Source of the DNA: Streptomyces olivochromogenes
GTDB taxonomy: Bacteria; Actinomycetota; Actinomycetes; Streptomycetales; Streptomycetaceae
DNA length: 64,000 nt
Reading direction: 5' to 3'
NCBI RefSeq assembly: GCF_001514115.1
Contig: NZ_KQ948451.1
Location: forward strand, 665,308 to 729,307
Shown here: piece after piece, positions 35,757-44,402 of the stretch
Layout: every line of letters starts with the position of its first letter
Numbering within the stretch: position 1 is the stretch's first letter
The notes under the pieces: model-generated
Database searches by the model: none
What the model saw: the letters and a program-made list of their open reading frames with translations, nothing else
What the model was told of the DNA's origin: nothing
Translations under genes and position numbers: made by a program

Positions 35757-35796
35757 GACGCACTGACGCACTGACGCACTGACGCACTGACGCACT
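35757..35796. repeat. Five perfect tandem copies of an 8-base unit
   Basis: GACGCACT repeated five times without error, followed by GACGAC. It is the only notable feature in the 413-base gene-free stretch 35539-35951 between the TetR gene and the convergent GDSL hydrolase gene. An octamer array is prone to slippage. It does not lie in a gene. Confidence 0.9.
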
Positions 35797-35951
35797 GACG
35801 ACAAAACGGACACGGACTCCCCCGCACACGCACACCAAAGACGAGGGCGAAGGCGAAGGCGGCACCGACGACGGCCCCGCTCCCCGCACATCACGTCTCC
35901 GGCCCCCGCGCCCAGTCCCTCCGAGCCACCGGCACGTCGGAGACCCGTCGT

Positions 35952-36770
35952 TCAGGCCACGGACTCGATCCGCATCTTGATGTCGTCCGGCGAGAGGCTG
36001 CCCTTGGCGGCCACGTGGTCGCCGGAGGACTCCCCGCGCAGTCGGCGCCCGATCCACGGGACGAGGTACTCGCGTGCCCAGTGGATGTCGTCGCGCCGGA
36101 CCTCGAGCGTGCCGCGGGGCGGCAGTGGAGGCCAGGGCTGGTCGGGGTCCGCGGGCACTTCGAGGCCGAGGACCTGGCCGGCGCGCAGCGCGACCCGGGT
36201 GTGGCCCTCGGGCGAGAGGTGCAGGCGGTCGCCGTCCCAGGCGCGGCGGTCCTGGATCGTCTTCAGGGACCACAGGTCGAGGACCGGACAGCCGTACCGG
36301 TCCGCGATGGCCCTTACGTGCCCGTTGTACGTGGCGATCTTGCCGCGCAGATGCTTCAGCACGGGGACGGTACGGGTGTCGAAGCCGGTCGTCACCATGA
36401 CGGTGCCGACGGCGGAGGTGAGGTCGGCGATCGCGCGCTCGAAGCGCTCGGCGACCTCGTCGGGGTCGGTGCCTGGCCGGATGATGTCGTTGCCGCCAGC
36501 GCAGAAGGAGACCAGGTCGGGGGCGAGTTCCTTGGCCCCCCGGAGCTGGTCCTCGACTATCTGGTCGAGCAGCTTTCCGCGTACGGCGAGGTTGGTGTAG
36601 GTGAAGTCGCCTTCGGGCCGCCGGTCGGCGAGGAGCACCGCGAACCGGTCGGCCCACCCGACGAAGGCCCCGTCGGGGCCGGGGTCGCCGACGCCTTCGG
36701 TGAAGCTGTCCCCCACCGCCACGTACGACCCGATCACTGATCTGTTGTCACTCTTCGAATCGTCTGCCAC
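35952..36770 (-). CDS. SGNH/GDSL-family hydrolase
   Basis: A 272-residue esterase-like protein. Block I is AVGDSFTEGVGD with the Ser nucleophile; block III is GGND; block V is WDGDRLHLSPEGH with the Asp/His pair. It has no clear signal peptide, so it is probably cytoplasmic. ATG 36770. Substrate unknown. A longer overlapping frame on the same strand is a shadow. Confidence 0.92.
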   Translation of the reverse strand: MADDSKSDNRSVIGSYVAVGDSFTEGVGDPGPDGAFVGWADRFAVLLADRRPEGDFTYTNLAVRGKLLDQIVEDQLRGAKELAPDLVSFCAGGNDIIRPGTDPDEVAERFERAIADLTSAVGTVMVTTGFDTRTVPVLKHLRGKIATYNGHVRAIADRYGCPVLDLWSLKTIQDRRAWDGDRLHLSPEGHTRVALRAGQVLGLEVPADPDQPWPPLPPRGTLEVRRDDIHWAREYLVPWIGRRLRGESSGDHVAAKGSLSPDDIKMRIESVA

Positions 36771-36880
36771 ATCGGCCCATGATTCACCTTTCGATGTGAG
36801 CTACGCGACCGTAGGAAGGGGTTGACGGGTGGTGAGATAAGCCACTCGTAAAGTGTGACCGAACCCGGAATAAGGCCCTG

Positions 36881-37597
36881 TCAGGAGTGGTTGAACAGCC
36901 GCCACGCCTGGAAGCCCTCGATCCGGAAGTGGCTCCATGTGGTCCGGAACGCGAAGTGCCCGCTCGTGTACGGCTCCGGGTCGCCGTAGTCGAAAACGAG
37001 CCGTCCGTTGTTCCACCAGCGGACCGTGGAGCCGTCCGAGACGATCCGGACGCGGTGCGGCTCGTTGGCCGTGAGCAGCGGCTCCGTGTAGTCGTAGACG
37101 AGCGGGCGGACGCCCGGCTCCCCCACGTACCGGCGCAGCCGCGTGGTCGTGTTGGTGTTGGCGCCGTATCCGACGTAGTACGTCTTCAGGTAGTCGTATT
37201 CGGCCAGGGCGCCGCCCCGGGGTGTGGCGAAGAGGTCGTCCGGGGAGCGGACGTCGACGGCGTTCCAGAAGTTGTTGAGGTCGGAGACCCGGTCGTTCAC
37301 GCCGCCCTCGGAGACCGGTGTGGCGGTGTACTCGATGACGTAGGGCCCTTCGAAGCGCTGCTTGAACCAGACCGTCGCACCGCTCGGTACGTCGATCTCC
37401 AGGACGCCGTGCGAGGCGGTGACCGTGCCGCCGTCCTGCAGTTCCGTGACCCACTGACCGAGACCGCGGCGGAAGCCGTCGCGGGCGATGAGCCGGCCAC
37501 GACGGTGGCGCGGCGAGGCGCTCGCGGTGGTGGCCGGGACGAGTGTCGACAGCGCGGCACCGGCGGCGAGGGTCGCGAAGGCTCTGCGGGTGGTCAT
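36881..37597 (-). CDS. Secreted DUF6250 protein, partner of rhamnogalacturonan lyase
   Basis: A 238-residue exported protein. It begins MTTRRAFATLAAGAALSTLV, a twin-arginine-like signal. The mature part has a concanavalin-like beta-sandwich (GLGQWVTELQDGGTVTASHG, FNLNNFWNAVDVRSP-type strand, HFAFRTTWSHFRIEGF). ATG 37597 overlaps the lyase stop by ATGA. DUF6250 proteins are found with pectin-degrading enzymes; it may bind or cut rhamnogalacturonan fragments. Confidence 0.8.
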   Translation of the reverse strand: MTTRRAFATLAAGAALSTLVPATTASASPRHRRGRLIARDGFRRGLGQWVTELQDGGTVTASHGVLEIDVPSGATVWFKQRFEGPYVIEYTATPVSEGGVNDRVSDLNNFWNAVDVRSPDDLFATPRGGALAEYDYLKTYYVGYGANTNTTTRLRRYVGEPGVRPLVYDYTEPLLTANEPHRVRIVSDGSTVRWWNNGRLVFDYGDPEPYTSGHFAFRTTWSHFRIEGFQAWRLFNHS

Positions 37598-39480
37598 GAG
37601 GTTCCTTCCGTGCGAGCGGCGGTGGTGATGGCGGGCTTCGGCACCCGCCGGGTCTCGGTGCCCAGGTAGTAGTCCGTGTACGTCGACTGGAGATAGCCGC
37701 GCACGGTCCAGCCGAGGCGGTAGCCGGGGTTCTGGGCGAGCGTGTAGATACGGGTCTTCGTCGGTTCGGTGGTGGTGTACAGGCGCAGCGCGGTGTGGTC
37801 GCCGGTCTCGGCGAGGATCTCCTCGCGCCAGTCACCGAGAAGGTCGCCGTAGAACGGGGTCGCGTTGCGGGCGCCGGAGACGACACCGGCCGGGTCGAAG
37901 AGGCGCGTGCTGGTCTCGGCCTTCGGGTCCCACTTGTCGACATGCGTGTAGTCGAGGAGTTCGGCGCCCTTGTCGCCGTCCCACCAGATACGGAAGTTGA
38001 CGCTGGGCGTGGTCGTGGAGACCTTTCCGTCCTGGACGTTGAAGACGCCCGCGCCGGGGCGGGCGACGTCGGCGGTGGAGGTCCAGTACTCGTAGCCGGG
38101 GTGGCCGGGGTCGATGTCGGCGGCGCTGCCCCTGCCGACGTCGAGGTCGGATTCGCTCGTCGGGTCGGCCGGGTGCTCGCCGGTCACCAGGCGCTGACCG
38201 GTGTCGGCGTCGTAGTAGTACCAGGGGAACCTCGATACGACGCCCAGTTCCGACTGCTGGATCGCGAAGCCCTCCAGGCCGGGCCGGTCGGGGTCGAGGT
38301 CGGCGATGTCGAAACGGTCGCCGTGTCCGGCGCCGTCGACGACATAGCGCAGCGTGCCGTCGCTGCCCACGACGTAGTTGCCGTCGGCGATCTCGTCCTT
38401 GCCGTCCTGGTCGACGTCGACGGTCCGGATCTGGTGGAAGCTGGTGGCGCCACTGCCGGCCGGGACGACGTACTTCCAACGCCGGTTCAGAGCAGTGCCG
38501 TTGAAGTCCCAGGTCTGGAAGAGGATCCGGAAGGCTCCGCGTTTGGCGCCGACCCGGGTGACCAACTTCGTGACGAGGCTGGGGTGTACGCCGTCGAGGT
38601 ACGCGATGCCGAAGTGTCCGCCGGAGGGGCCGTCGGCGACGAGGTCGTCGGGCACGGGCTGCCGGGTGCGCTCGGTGCCCGTCTCCCCGTCGATCACCGA
38701 AATGAACTGGTCGGCGGGCGAGTCGGCGGTCACCTTCGCGCCGTCCGCGAACGTGGTCCCGTCGGCCGTGTGCACCAGCACCTCGGCCCTGCCGTCGCCG
38801 TCGAGGTCGTACACGGTGACGTTGTCGTCGTTGCGGTAGCCGCCGATCGGCGTCGAGCCGCTGATCGCGGCGGGTGCGGGGTCGTTGGCGCCGTTCCCGC
38901 CGACCTGGGTGTACGAGCCCGGGCCGAGGTCGACGCGCCACAGCCGCGCGCCGGTGAGCGTGTACGCCTCCAGGAGGTCGGGCTTGTCGCGGGTCTGCGC
39001 GAGTCGGCTGACGACGAGTTCGTAGCGTCCGTCGCCGTCGAGGTCGCCGGGCCAGGCGTGTTGCACGGTGTATCCGTCGGCGGCGGCCAGCGGAATCTCG
39101 GCGTAGCCCCGCGCGAAGTCGAGCGCCGCCGAACTCGGCTTCTGTTCATGGCCGTTGATGACGGCACGCACGGCGTAGGTGCCGGTGCCCCGGCTGTCGT
39201 CCTGGTACGTGGTCGACCGGGTGACCGGCGCCTGATTGAGCCGCCGTCCGCCCTTGTACACGTTGAACGCGATCGCGTCCCCGTACCTTGCGTACTCCGT
39301 GCCGAGTAACCGCCAGCTCAGGAAGGTGCCCTTGCCCGAGGGGACGGCGACCAGGCCGCGATCCAGGTTCTCCACGATCCGGCGCGGCGGCGGATGCTGT
39401 TCGGTGGCGCGTGAGGGCGCGGCGACCAGACCGGCCAGCAGCACGGCGGCGGTGACGACGCCGAGTCTTCGAGGTCTCAC
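37594..39480 (-). CDS. Rhamnogalacturonan lyase (PL11-like), secreted
   Basis: A 628-residue polysaccharide lyase. GTG 39480 has AAGGAG nine bases upstream; a 27-residue signal peptide ends at ATE. The mature beta-propeller is typical of PL11: NLDRGLVAV, GTFLSWRLLGTE, FNVYKGG, DLDGDGRYELVV, DLDGDGRAEVLVHTADGT, FHQIRTVDVDQDGKDEIADG, YYYDADTG and the C-terminal GDWREEILAE. Several DxDxDG calcium loops are visible. It cuts the rhamnose-galacturonate backbone of pectin outside the cell. Confidence 0.93.
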   Translation of the reverse strand: MRPRRLGVVTAAVLLAGLVAAPSRATEQHPPPRRIVENLDRGLVAVPSGKGTFLSWRLLGTEYARYGDAIAFNVYKGGRRLNQAPVTRSTTYQDDSRGTGTYAVRAVINGHEQKPSSAALDFARGYAEIPLAAADGYTVQHAWPGDLDGDGRYELVVSRLAQTRDKPDLLEAYTLTGARLWRVDLGPGSYTQVGGNGANDPAPAAISGSTPIGGYRNDDNVTVYDLDGDGRAEVLVHTADGTTFADGAKVTADSPADQFISVIDGETGTERTRQPVPDDLVADGPSGGHFGIAYLDGVHPSLVTKLVTRVGAKRGAFRILFQTWDFNGTALNRRWKYVVPAGSGATSFHQIRTVDVDQDGKDEIADGNYVVGSDGTLRYVVDGAGHGDRFDIADLDPDRPGLEGFAIQQSELGVVSRFPWYYYDADTGQRLVTGEHPADPTSESDLDVGRGSAADIDPGHPGYEYWTSTADVARPGAGVFNVQDGKVSTTTPSVNFRIWWDGDKGAELLDYTHVDKWDPKAETSTRLFDPAGVVSGARNATPFYGDLLGDWREEILAETGDHTALRLYTTTEPTKTRIYTLAQNPGYRLGWTVRGYLQSTYTDYYLGTETRRVPKPAITTAARTEGTS

Positions 39481-39535
39481 GATGGCGTGCTCCTTGCGGT
39501 GGCGACGACGGCCGCGATGCCGCCGTCGAGACATA

Positions 39536-39547
39536 GAAAGCGCTTAC
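39536..39547. promoter_or_regulatory. LacI-family operator-like palindrome upstream of the lyase
   Basis: GAAAGCGCTTAC at 39536-39547, with the perfect AAGCGCTT core typical of LacI-family binding sites in Streptomyces sugar operons. It lies 56 bases upstream of the lyase GTG, in position for substrate-controlled repression. No LacI gene lies within the window. Confidence 0.65.
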
Positions 39548-39658
39548 GGAGATCACTGTGGAGCCACTGCCGCACCGTGTCGAGACCTCGTGCGCCGGTG
39601 CCACAAGACCGCAATGTGCCGATCATGAAAGGACCACGCCGGGACGCGTGGCGAAACG

Positions 39659-39698
39659 CCCAGGGCCGGACCCCGCGATCGCGGGGTCCGGCCCTGGG
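39659..39698. terminator. 40-base perfect palindrome after the M23 peptidase gene
   Basis: A self-complementary 20+20 base sequence (CCCAGGGCCGGACCCCGCGA and its complement) 24 bases beyond the peptidase stop. It would form a very stable hairpin and probably ends the peptidase transcript. Confidence 0.85.
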
Positions 39699-39721
39699 AG
39701 ACGTGAGAGGCGCGGCGGGCG

Positions 39722-40675
39722 TCAGCCGACGGCGACACCGTGCGAGCGCAGGTACGCGACCGGGTCCATGTCCGAGCCGTAGTTCGGGGTGGTGCGGATC
39801 TCGAAGTGCAGGTGCGGACCGGTGACGTTGCCGGTCGCGCCGGAGAGGCCGATCTGCTGGCCAGGGGTCACGGTCTGGCCCGCCGAGACGGACAGGGCGG
39901 ACAGGTGGGCGTACTGCGAGTACCGGCCGTCGGCGTGCTGGATGACGACCTGGTTGCCGTACGCGCCGCCCCAGCCGGCCGATACGACGGTGCCGGCGGC
40001 GACGGCCTTGATGGTGGTGCCGGTCGGGACCACGAAGTCCACGCCGGTGTGGTAGCCGCTGGACCACATGCTGCCGGCGACCTTGTAGCCGGTGCCGATG
40101 GTGGCGCCCTCGACCGGCAGGGTGTAGCCGGTGGCGGTGGCCTGGGCCTTGGACGCCTCCGCCGCGCCGGACGACCCGGTGGCCGACTGCGCCGACGATC
40201 GCGTGGACGTCTTGGCCGACGACTGCGTGGACGGCTTGGTCGACGGCTTCGTGTCGTCGGTCGACGTGGCCCTCTCGCCGATCGTGAGCTTCAGGCCGGG
40301 GTGGATCAGCGAGGGGTCGCTGCCGATGACCTGGCGGTTGTCGGAGTAGAGCTTCTGCCAGCCGCCGCTGAGGTGCTGCCGCTCGGCGATCCTGGCGAGC
40401 CAGTCGCCGGCCTTCACCGAATAGGTCTTCGTCGAGGCCATGGAGGCCGTCGCGGTCTTTTCCGAAACCGTCGCGGTCTTTTCGGAAACCGTCGCGCCGG
40501 AAATCGTCACGGTCTTTTCCGGAGTGGACGAAACCGCGGCCGTCGGCGTCACGGCATGGGCACCGGCGGCCCCCATCAGCGGCAGCGCGAGCGCGGCGCC
40601 ACCGGTTCCGGCCACGGCGATCGAGCGTGAGAAACGCTGGGACTTGGGTCGGCGGTGCTTACCCTTCGCGGGCAT
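39722..40675 (-). CDS. Secreted LysM + M23 cell-wall endopeptidase
   Basis: A 317-residue exported hydrolase. An RPKSQRFSRS basic start and hydrophobic segment (to about 42) form the signal. The LysM domain (about 82-130) is YSVKAGDWLARIAERQHLSGGWQKLY...LIHPGLKLTIG; a Ser/Thr/Lys linker follows. The M23 domain has HTGVDFVVPTGTTIKAVAAG and the GPHLHFEIR zinc motif. Two near-copies of VSEKTAT lie near residue 65. ATG 40675 follows a GGAGAGG SD within the riboswitch 3' edge. It cuts peptidoglycan cross-links during growth or germination. Confidence 0.95.
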   Translation of the reverse strand: MPAKGKHRRPKSQRFSRSIAVAGTGGAALALPLMGAAGAHAVTPTAAVSSTPEKTVTISGATVSEKTATVSEKTATASMASTKTYSVKAGDWLARIAERQHLSGGWQKLYSDNRQVIGSDPSLIHPGLKLTIGERATSTDDTKPSTKPSTQSSAKTSTRSSAQSATGSSGAAEASKAQATATGYTLPVEGATIGTGYKVAGSMWSSGYHTGVDFVVPTGTTIKAVAAGTVVSAGWGGAYGNQVVIQHADGRYSQYAHLSALSVSAGQTVTPGQQIGLSGATGNVTGPHLHFEIRTTPNYGSDMDPVAYLRSHGVAVG

Positions 40676-40687
40676 GAAGAATTCCTC

Positions 40688-40818
40688 TCCGGCGCCTGCG
40701 AGGTGAGCTGTCGGGTGCGGGCTGGAGATGCCCGGCCACGCGGCTGCGCGGCTATACCCCTAGCCGTTCCGGAGACCGGAACAGGCGTGGTACCTGTGGG
40801 TCCCCCGCTCCTGCCGGA
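40688..40818 (-). ncRNA. Cyclic di-AMP (ydaO-yuaA) riboswitch
   Basis: The minus-strand leader has conserved ydaO elements: GGAGCGGGGGACCCACAGGTACC near the 5' side, AGGGGTATAGCCGCG in the middle and CCGACAGCTCACCTCGCAGGCG near the 3' side. TCCGGC (40813-40818) pairs with GCCGGA (40688-40693) to close P1. The SD (GGAGAGG) overlaps the 3' P1 strand, so ligand binding could hide it. In Streptomyces this riboswitch precedes rpfA and other cell-wall hydrolase genes. The remaining stretch 40819-41137 shows no gene. Confidence 0.8.
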
Positions 40819-41137
40819 TACCGGTGGGTGTGCGGATACCGGGCGGCGGCAGGATTGGGCGTCCGTCCGGATTGAGGGCGAACGTAAGCGACATGGGGGC
40901 GCATCGCCAACCATGTGGCTTTTCTCTGCGCATTCCATTCGTGATCCATGCCGGAATTCCGGTCACCCTCCGTGGACAATGATCTCCCCCGCCCCTCGAT
41001 CCGCCCGGAAATTCGGGCGGATCGAGAAAGCGGGGCCGCAACGCATCGTCACGAATATGACGCTGCTCACGCCCGTCACACCACGGTCCCTTATTCCAGG
41101 GCCAGTTGGAATTAAGGCACCAATACCGGCAGAACGC

Positions 41138-43207
41138 TCAGATACGACGCAGTCGGACAACTGCCGCATCGAAGTCCCCGCGCAGCCCCGTCCGCAACCC
41201 GTGATGCAACAGCACCGCACCTCGATGAGTTTCGCCCGTTTCCCGGCATTCGTACGCGGCGCTCGGATCGAGTCCGCGCAACCGGAGCGGGGCGACCGGC
41301 TCGCCGTGATGCTGGGCCTGGAGCAGGGCCAGGACGACGGTCTCGTCGCCGTGGACGTACTGCACCGCGCTCAGCCCGCCCTCCGGAGGCCGCAGCCGGT
41401 AGAGGTCGCCGCGCTGCACGACCGGCCGGATCTCCTTGTAGAGCTCCACCCACTCCCGCGCCTCGACGAGCTCCGCCTCGCTCCAGTCGGCCAGGTCACC
41501 ACCGACCCCGAGTACCCCGGCCATGGCGCTCACGAACCGGAAGCGCAGCGAGCTGATCCGCCCGTTGAGCTGCGCGTTCGGACTGTCCGTGACCCAGGCG
41601 GCCATGATCCGGGCCGGGTGGATCTGGCTGAAGCCGTGCTGGATGGCGAGCCGGTCGAGCGGGTCGGTGTTGTCGGAGGTCCACACCTGGTCCGTACGCG
41701 CCATGACGCCGAGGTCGATCCGGCCGCCGCCGCCCGAGCAGGACTCGAAGGCGACCCCGGGGTGCTCGGCGCGCAGCCGGTCCAGGAGCCCGTACAGGGC
41801 CTCCACATGTTCGACCCACAGCTTCTGGGGGTACGGCTCACCGGGCCAACCGGCGTCCGTGAAGCAGCGGTTGAAATCCCACTTCACATAGTCGATCGGG
41901 GCGCTCGAGAGCAGACCGTCGAGCTGCTCCCACAGGTACTCCTGGACATCCGGGCGGGCGAGGTTGAGTACGAGCTGGTTGCGGAACTCCGTCCTGGTCC
42001 GCCCCGGCTGGAACTGCACCCAGTCGGGGTGCGCGCGGTACAGCTCGCTGTCCGGATTGACCATCTCCGGCTCGACCCAGATCCCGAACTGCATGCCGAG
42101 CGCGTGCACGTCGTCGGCGAGCGGCTTCAGTCCCTGCGGGAAGCGCTCCGGGTTGGGGGTCCAGTCGCCGAGCCCGGCGCGGTCGCTCGTCCGCGCCCCG
42201 AACCAGCCGTCGTCGACCACGAACAGCTCGACGCCCATCTCCGCGGCCCGCCGGGCCAGCTCCCGCTGCCGCTCCTCGGAGATGTCGAAGTGGGTGGCCT
42301 CCCAGGAGTTGAAGAGCACCGGCCGGTCCTGGTCCGCGTCCGGGATCACGTACGCCCGCTGGTACGCGTGCCATGTCCGGCTCGCCGCGCCGAAGCCGCC
42401 GTCGCTCCACAGCCCCGCGAAGACCGGGGTGGTGAACGACTCCCCCGGCTCCAGGCGCAACAGTCCGGAGTCGTCGTACCCCGCGCCGCCGGAGATCTGC
42501 ACGCGCGCGTCGGGGAGTTGGGCCACGCAGATCCGCCACGAGCCCGACCAGCCGAGCGCGCACCCGTAGACCTCGCCGCTCTCCTCATTCGCCCCGCTGT
42601 CCAGCGCGACCCATGGCAGGTGCTGGTGCCCGGTGTGCCCGCGGCGGCTGCCGATGACCTTCTCACCGTAGGTGAGGGGGGAGCGCGCGAGCCGGGACTC
42701 GGCCGCCCACCGCCCGTGCAGCTGGGAGAGGAGCCAGCCGTCGCGCTCGGGCAGCGTCCAGGTCGCGGAGTCCGCGCGCAGCAGCTCCAGGGAAGGTCCT
42801 TCGTTGGCCAGGGTCACCCAGCGCTCGACGACGTCGCCACGCATCCGGTAGTGCAGGGTGATGCCGAGCCCGTCGTCCGCGAAGCGCAGCCGCAGTTCGT
42901 CACCGTCGGCCTCGTACGCCTCGAAACGCCATTCGGTGCCGCGCCGCTCCTGCGTCCGTACGGACAGCGCCGGACGCACGAAGCGGGGGCCGCCCTCGAC
43001 GGGATACTCCTCGCGCCCGTCGAGCCGGGACTCGAAGGGCCGGTACGGCGGGCCGGGCAGGGCGGCGAGCGACTCGGCGTCGGCGCGGGTGATGCGCGGC
43101 CCCCAGTGGAGATGGAGCAGTTCGTCGAGGTCGGTCAGCCGTAGTGCGTAGCTGCTCGTGGGACCCGAAAGAAGCCACGTACGACCATCTTCGCCGATTT
43201 CGATCAT
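41138..43207 (-). CDS. Alpha-galactosidase, GH36
   Basis: A 689-residue cytoplasmic glycosidase from ATG 43207 (GAGGG upstream). N-terminal beta-sandwich (to about 290), then a TIM barrel with LFNSWEATHFDISE, ELFVVDDGWFGAR, FGIWVEPEMVNPDSELY, DYVKWDFNR (nucleophile Asp) and WTSDNTDPLDR (acid/base Asp), and a C-terminal sheet. It removes terminal alpha-galactose from plant oligosaccharides. No signal peptide. It is monocistronic and divergent from the phosphatase. Confidence 0.95.
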   Translation of the reverse strand: MIEIGEDGRTWLLSGPTSSYALRLTDLDELLHLHWGPRITRADAESLAALPGPPYRPFESRLDGREEYPVEGGPRFVRPALSVRTQERRGTEWRFEAYEADGDELRLRFADDGLGITLHYRMRGDVVERWVTLANEGPSLELLRADSATWTLPERDGWLLSQLHGRWAAESRLARSPLTYGEKVIGSRRGHTGHQHLPWVALDSGANEESGEVYGCALGWSGSWRICVAQLPDARVQISGGAGYDDSGLLRLEPGESFTTPVFAGLWSDGGFGAASRTWHAYQRAYVIPDADQDRPVLFNSWEATHFDISEERQRELARRAAEMGVELFVVDDGWFGARTSDRAGLGDWTPNPERFPQGLKPLADDVHALGMQFGIWVEPEMVNPDSELYRAHPDWVQFQPGRTRTEFRNQLVLNLARPDVQEYLWEQLDGLLSSAPIDYVKWDFNRCFTDAGWPGEPYPQKLWVEHVEALYGLLDRLRAEHPGVAFESCSGGGGRIDLGVMARTDQVWTSDNTDPLDRLAIQHGFSQIHPARIMAAWVTDSPNAQLNGRISSLRFRFVSAMAGVLGVGGDLADWSEAELVEAREWVELYKEIRPVVQRGDLYRLRPPEGGLSAVQYVHGDETVVLALLQAQHHGEPVAPLRLRGLDPSAAYECRETGETHRGAVLLHHGLRTGLRGDFDAAVVRLRRI

Positions 43208-43389
43208 CAAACCCTCGCAGATTCGAACAGCCGCGCTCAATCACCAACATCATCAACGGCGTCTCACCCGGGAGGCAACGGCTGTGGACAACTTCATTGC
43301 CTGAGGAACCCATGTCGTATCGTCGAAAGCGCGATTCCCGTCGGCGAGCGTCGCCGAGCAGCGCCGGCGGTCCAATGGGAGGAGCCCCC

Positions 43390-44187
43390 GTGACGCAGCA
43401 GGTCCCGTCGACCGAGCCGGAGCTGGCCGGAGTGCGCAACTTCCGAGACGTGGGCGGCCTGCCCACCGTGGACGGCCGGCGGGTGCGCTACGGACGGCTG
43501 TTCCGCAGTGGTCATCTCGCGCACGCCACGGAGGAGGACGCCGCGTTCCTCTCCTCTCTCGGGCTGCACACGATCTTCGACTTCCGCAATGCCGCCGACC
43601 AGAAGCTGGAGGGGCCGGACGTCGAGCTGCCGGGTGTACGGAACGTGAACCTTCCGCTCACCGACCCTGCCGACGGCGGCGAGTTCTGGAAGATGGTCCG
43701 CGACGGCGACATCGAACAGCTGCGCGGGCACCTCGGCGACGGCAAGGGGGCGAACCGGATGATCGGTTCCTACCGCACGATCGTCAAGGAGCGCACGGCC
43801 GAGCACTCGCACGTGCTGCACGCCCTGGCCGAGGACAGCGTGCCCGCGCTGATGCACTGCGCGGCGGGCAAGGACCGCGCGGGCCTCTCCATAGCCGTGA
43901 CGCTCCTCGCCCTCGACGTCGAGCGCGACGCGATCGTGGCCGACTACCTGGAGTCGAACGCGACGCACCGCCGCTACAAGGTGCGCCGCAACGGCTCCTC
44001 GGAAACGGCCCGCTCCCCCGAGGTCATGGAGCTGCTCAGCCCTCTGTTCGACGCCCGCGCCGAGTATCTGACCGCGGCCTTCGAGACGATCGAGGAGACC
44101 TGGGGCGGCATCGACACCTACCTGGAGCGGGGGCTGGGGGTCACGCCCGAGCAGCGGGAGCTGCTGCGCGAGCGCCTGCTGGACTGA
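43390..44187 (+). CDS. Tyrosine-protein phosphatase (MptpB/PF13350 type)
   Basis: A 265-residue phosphatase. GTG 43390 follows GGGAGGAG; a longer frame exists but lacks this SD. Family features are GVRNFRDVGGLPTVDGRRVRYGRLFRSG and the P-loop HCAAGKDRAG with catalytic Cys; a KDR-type loop occurs in lipid/protein phosphatases of actinomycetes. ATKH-type extra regions are absent. Targets unknown. Confidence 0.92.
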   Translation: MTQQVPSTEPELAGVRNFRDVGGLPTVDGRRVRYGRLFRSGHLAHATEEDAAFLSSLGLHTIFDFRNAADQKLEGPDVELPGVRNVNLPLTDPADGGEFWKMVRDGDIEQLRGHLGDGKGANRMIGSYRTIVKERTAEHSHVLHALAEDSVPALMHCAAGKDRAGLSIAVTLLALDVERDAIVADYLESNATHRRYKVRRNGSSETARSPEVMELLSPLFDARAEYLTAAFETIEETWGGIDTYLERGLGVTPEQRELLRERLLD

Positions 44188-44222
44188 ACCCCGGCGGCCG
44201 GCCTGGGGACCTGCACCCTGGG

Positions 44223-44402
44223 CTACTGGTTCTGCCCGCCCAGCTCGAACAGCAGATAGATGAAGGCCGCGAAGAGGTGGCCGACGGCGATGTAGATGAA
44301 GAGACGTACCCACAGGGCGCGGGGGAACTTCTCGACCATGCGTCGCCGAGTGGCGGGGTCGGCGGATTCCGTGGGCTCCGGGGGTTGCGTGGATTCCGTC
44401 AT
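44223..44402 (-). CDS. Small one-helix membrane protein (DUF6126-like)
   Basis: A 59-residue protein: a Pro/Glu-rich N-terminus, then VEKFPRALWVRLFIYIAVGHLFAAFIYLLFELG, a single membrane helix. ATG 44402 overlaps the XRE stop (TCATGA), so the two are translated together. DUF6126 genes are often paired with an XRE-cupin gene in Streptomyces. Function unknown. Confidence 0.85.
   Translation of the reverse strand: MTESTQPPEPTESADPATRRRMVEKFPRALWVRLFIYIAVGHLFAAFIYLLFELGGQNQ

Noticed and set aside
35757..35796. Octamer array considered as a CRISPR
   Set aside because: Unit is 8 bases with no spacers and no cas genes nearby.
43144..43389. Longer N-terminus for the tyrosine phosphatase
   Set aside because: The extension has no family similarity, and GTG 43390 has a strong GGGAGGAG SD.
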